From Nymphaea colorata (taxonomy: Eukaryota > Streptophyta > Magnoliopsida > Nymphaeales > Nymphaeaceae): 64,000 nt of DNA. Positions 62,601 to 64,000 of this stretch are shown here, piece after piece (the stretch's first letter is position 1; every line of letters begins with the position of its first letter). The stretch lies in assembly GCF_008831285.2 (NCBI RefSeq), contig NC_045139.1, positions 188,501 through 252,500 of the forward strand, in the 5' to 3' direction. The position numbers and the translations under genes are program-made. The notes under the pieces were generated by a model that saw nothing but the letters and a program-made list of their open reading frames with translations, made no database searches and was not told the origin of the DNA.

Positions 62601-63813
62601 TTTTTTTTTTTTTTCACCTACTACTTTTGCCCTTTAGTGTTTGTTTTTTCTGGTTCATCCTACTTCTGAGAACTAAGCAATCTTCAAATCTGGCAGGAGG
62701 TGCAGAACACACGTGATGCTTCATCAAGTGGTATGTTTGTTTTCTGTTTGAAGTCTCTAATTGTTTTAATACCAAATTTACTCGTACTGCTGTTCCATCT
62801 TGTGTCTGATAATACCTTTTTCCAAATCAAAAAACAAGTGTAGCGTATCTTGAAACCTGTTGCAGTCCTATTAAAGGCCATAACTTACCTAAATTTATTT
62901 TGGATCAGAGACAGAGAAAAGGCGAAAGGCAAAGTTTGATCGATATCGGCGTACTACAGAACGTGCGGTATGAGTGTTGCCAACTCATTTACTCCTAAGT
63001 CTCAGTTGCAGTTGTTTAAATGTCAAAGTGAATTTATACTTGTATTATCTATGTCATGTTGACTGGTACTGCTTGAATGTGTTTTGTCGGATTTTCTACC
63101 CACTAAACTACAAGCTCTTATCTATTATGTTGAAGCTGCTTTTGACATATTTTCTTGCTTTGAGCGACCTGATCATGAATCATATTTGGACAATGCTGAA
63201 ACTTAATCTGTGGTTTAATGTTAGGCAAAAGCTCTTGCGGACAAGAAAGCTCGTGATATTCTTGCTCAAAGGGAGCAGGCAGAAAGAAATGTGAGAACGT
63301 GATGACTTACTGCGTTTTCATTACCAAGTTTAGCTGTGCCATATACTAACTTGGTGTGTCGTAACTATAGAGATTAGCTGAAAGCCTTGATGGTGATGTC
63401 AAAAGGTGGTCGACTGGGAAGGAAGGAAATTTGCGTGCATTGCTTTCAACACTGCAATATGTACGTATAGTTCTTATCTGAGTACCAAATTCTGTATTTT
63501 TAATGTGCAAAAGAATTTCTCTGCATTTTTATTTTGCTATCCACATTGCATGAGCCCAGCTAAGAAAGGTGGTCCCTCTTTGCTTAAACACACGAAGGTT
63601 AGTATATAACACATTTTGTATAATAATTGCTTTTAGATCCTTGGGCCCGAGAATGGATGGCAGCCTGTGCCACTGACGGAAATAATAACATCTGCCGCTG
63701 TCAAGAAGGCCTATCGGAAGGCTACCCTTTGTGTACATCCTGACAAGGTTCAACAACGGGGTGCAACCGTTCAACAGAAGTATATTTGTGAAAAGGTCTT
63801 CGATTTACTCAAG
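56614..63813 (+). CDS. AUL1: Auxilin-like J-domain protein, 3' end beyond the window
   Basis: Auxilin-type co-chaperone: its C-terminal J domain recruits Hsc70 to strip clathrin from coated vesicles. Exons 56614..57023, 58678..62584, 62697..62730, 62909..62967, 63225..63290, 63371..63460 and 63637..63813 give 1581 codons, all phases consistent; the last exon is right of the window. The N-terminus ([15 protein letters not shown]) has two short acidic/aromatic motifs, [11 protein letters not shown] and YADIFGGF, typical of plant auxilin-likes. Exon 2 encodes about 1300 mostly charged residues with internal repeats (630-817 and about 884-1030) and a long Ala/Glu/Arg coiled-coil tract at the end. 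The J domain starts [13 protein letters not shown] and has HPD at 1556-1558. Arabidopsis AUL1 is about 1450 residues (from memory), so this is a long member. Start chosen as the first ATG of the conserved N-terminus. Confidence 0.93.
57110..57240. repeat. CTG/CTA-type trinucleotide-rich stretch in auxilin-like intron 1
   Basis: Imperfect CTG, CTA and ACT triplets repeat over about 130 bp just after exon 1. Being intronic, it is not translated. Confidence 0.7.
60155..60718 (+). repeat. Three tandem 186-192 bp in-frame repeats in the auxilin-like coding exon
   Basis: Units at 60155-60340, 60341-60526 and 60527-60718 encode about 62 residues each, beginning [20 protein letters not shown] and ending MKAVQTTQ. 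Units 2 and 3 are nearly identical; unit 1 is more diverged; unit 3 has a 6-bp insertion. The high similarity of units 2 and 3 suggests recent duplication. Confidence 0.95.
60917..61370 (+). repeat. 150-bp in-frame repeats in the auxilin-like coding exon
   Basis: Starts at 60917, 61067 and 61217 are 150 bp apart. Units 1 and 2 share [16 protein letters not shown] and [11 protein letters not shown]; the third ([12 protein letters not shown]) is diverged, and weaker related units seem to continue to about 61800. Confidence 0.85.
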
Positions 63814-64000
63814 GTATGTCCTCGACAATCAATGATATGCTAGAAAAAACGTCCTTTCCGTACACAACTGCGTTGATTATCATCTGTGGTGTGCGTACGA
63901 AATAGCACTATTGACGCGCCTTCCGTTACGTAGTGGCCTGCCTTTAAATCTCGAGTTGATACAAATGGTGCTTCTGATTATCTTGAAATAACCATGAAAG

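Noticed and set aside
1-64000. CRISPR arrays, bacterial operons, phage or viral genes
   Set aside because: None seen on either strand; all recognisable genes are spliced plant nuclear genes and the repeats are simple, tandem or LINE/MITE-like.

Overview
This window is nuclear DNA of a flowering plant. The evidence is split genes with GT-AG introns from under 0.1 to 3.6 kb, plant-specific families (a phenylcoumaran benzylic ether reductase, a mitochondrial gamma carbonic anhydrase, a PPR protein, a large auxilin-like protein), telo-box and site II-like promoter motifs, degenerate LINE fragments, and many (CT)n, (GA)n and (TA)n tracts. Exon GC content varies strongly (the proteasome first exon is very GC-rich, others are not). 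That fits a monocot, magnoliid or early-diverging angiosperm, but I cannot name the species. There is no sign of bacterial, organellar, CRISPR or viral sequence.

Layout. 1-663 (+): last two exons of a PCBER/isoflavone-reductase-like gene, cut by the left edge. 2367-9489 (-): complete 11-exon SPB1-type rRNA methyltransferase gene, 836 codons by my splicing. 11371-12024 (-): small two-exon gene for an unrecognised 108-residue membrane-anchored or secreted proline-rich protein. 12797-13420 (+): dead LINE reverse-transcriptase fragment. 14041-16688 (-): two-exon PPR gene resembling NFD5. 18054-25583 (+): five-exon mitochondrial gamma carbonic anhydrase gene with all three zinc histidines; its introns carry a U2 snRNA-like fragment and two tandem duplications. 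25584-30847: repeat-rich intergenic DNA with two candidate non-autonomous DNA transposons. 30848-34967 (+): eight-exon pfkB-family kinase gene. 39325-43693 (-): two-exon 20S proteasome alpha-1 type gene (PAF1) with a LINE fragment in its 3.6 kb intron. 43694-56613: 12.9 kb with no recognisable gene apart from one possible 61-codon ORF; it holds a threefold 174-bp tandem repeat and an orphan promoter-like GC-rich patch. 56614 to beyond the right edge (+): auxilin-like J-domain gene (AUL1 type) with a huge charged, internally repeated exon.

The genes are not an operon-like system but independent housekeeping genes: ribosome maturation, complex I assembly, proteasome, clathrin uncoating and organelle RNA metabolism. 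The most informative large-scale signal is the order PPR(NFD5-like) - gamma carbonic anhydrase - pfkB kinase. From memory it matches a cluster on Arabidopsis chromosome 1 (At1g19520, At1g19580, At1g19600), suggesting an ancestral angiosperm block. I found no convincing new multi-gene system. The less-described items are the small peptide gene, the repeat expansion in the auxilin-like protein, the 174-bp repeats and the candidate mobile elements.
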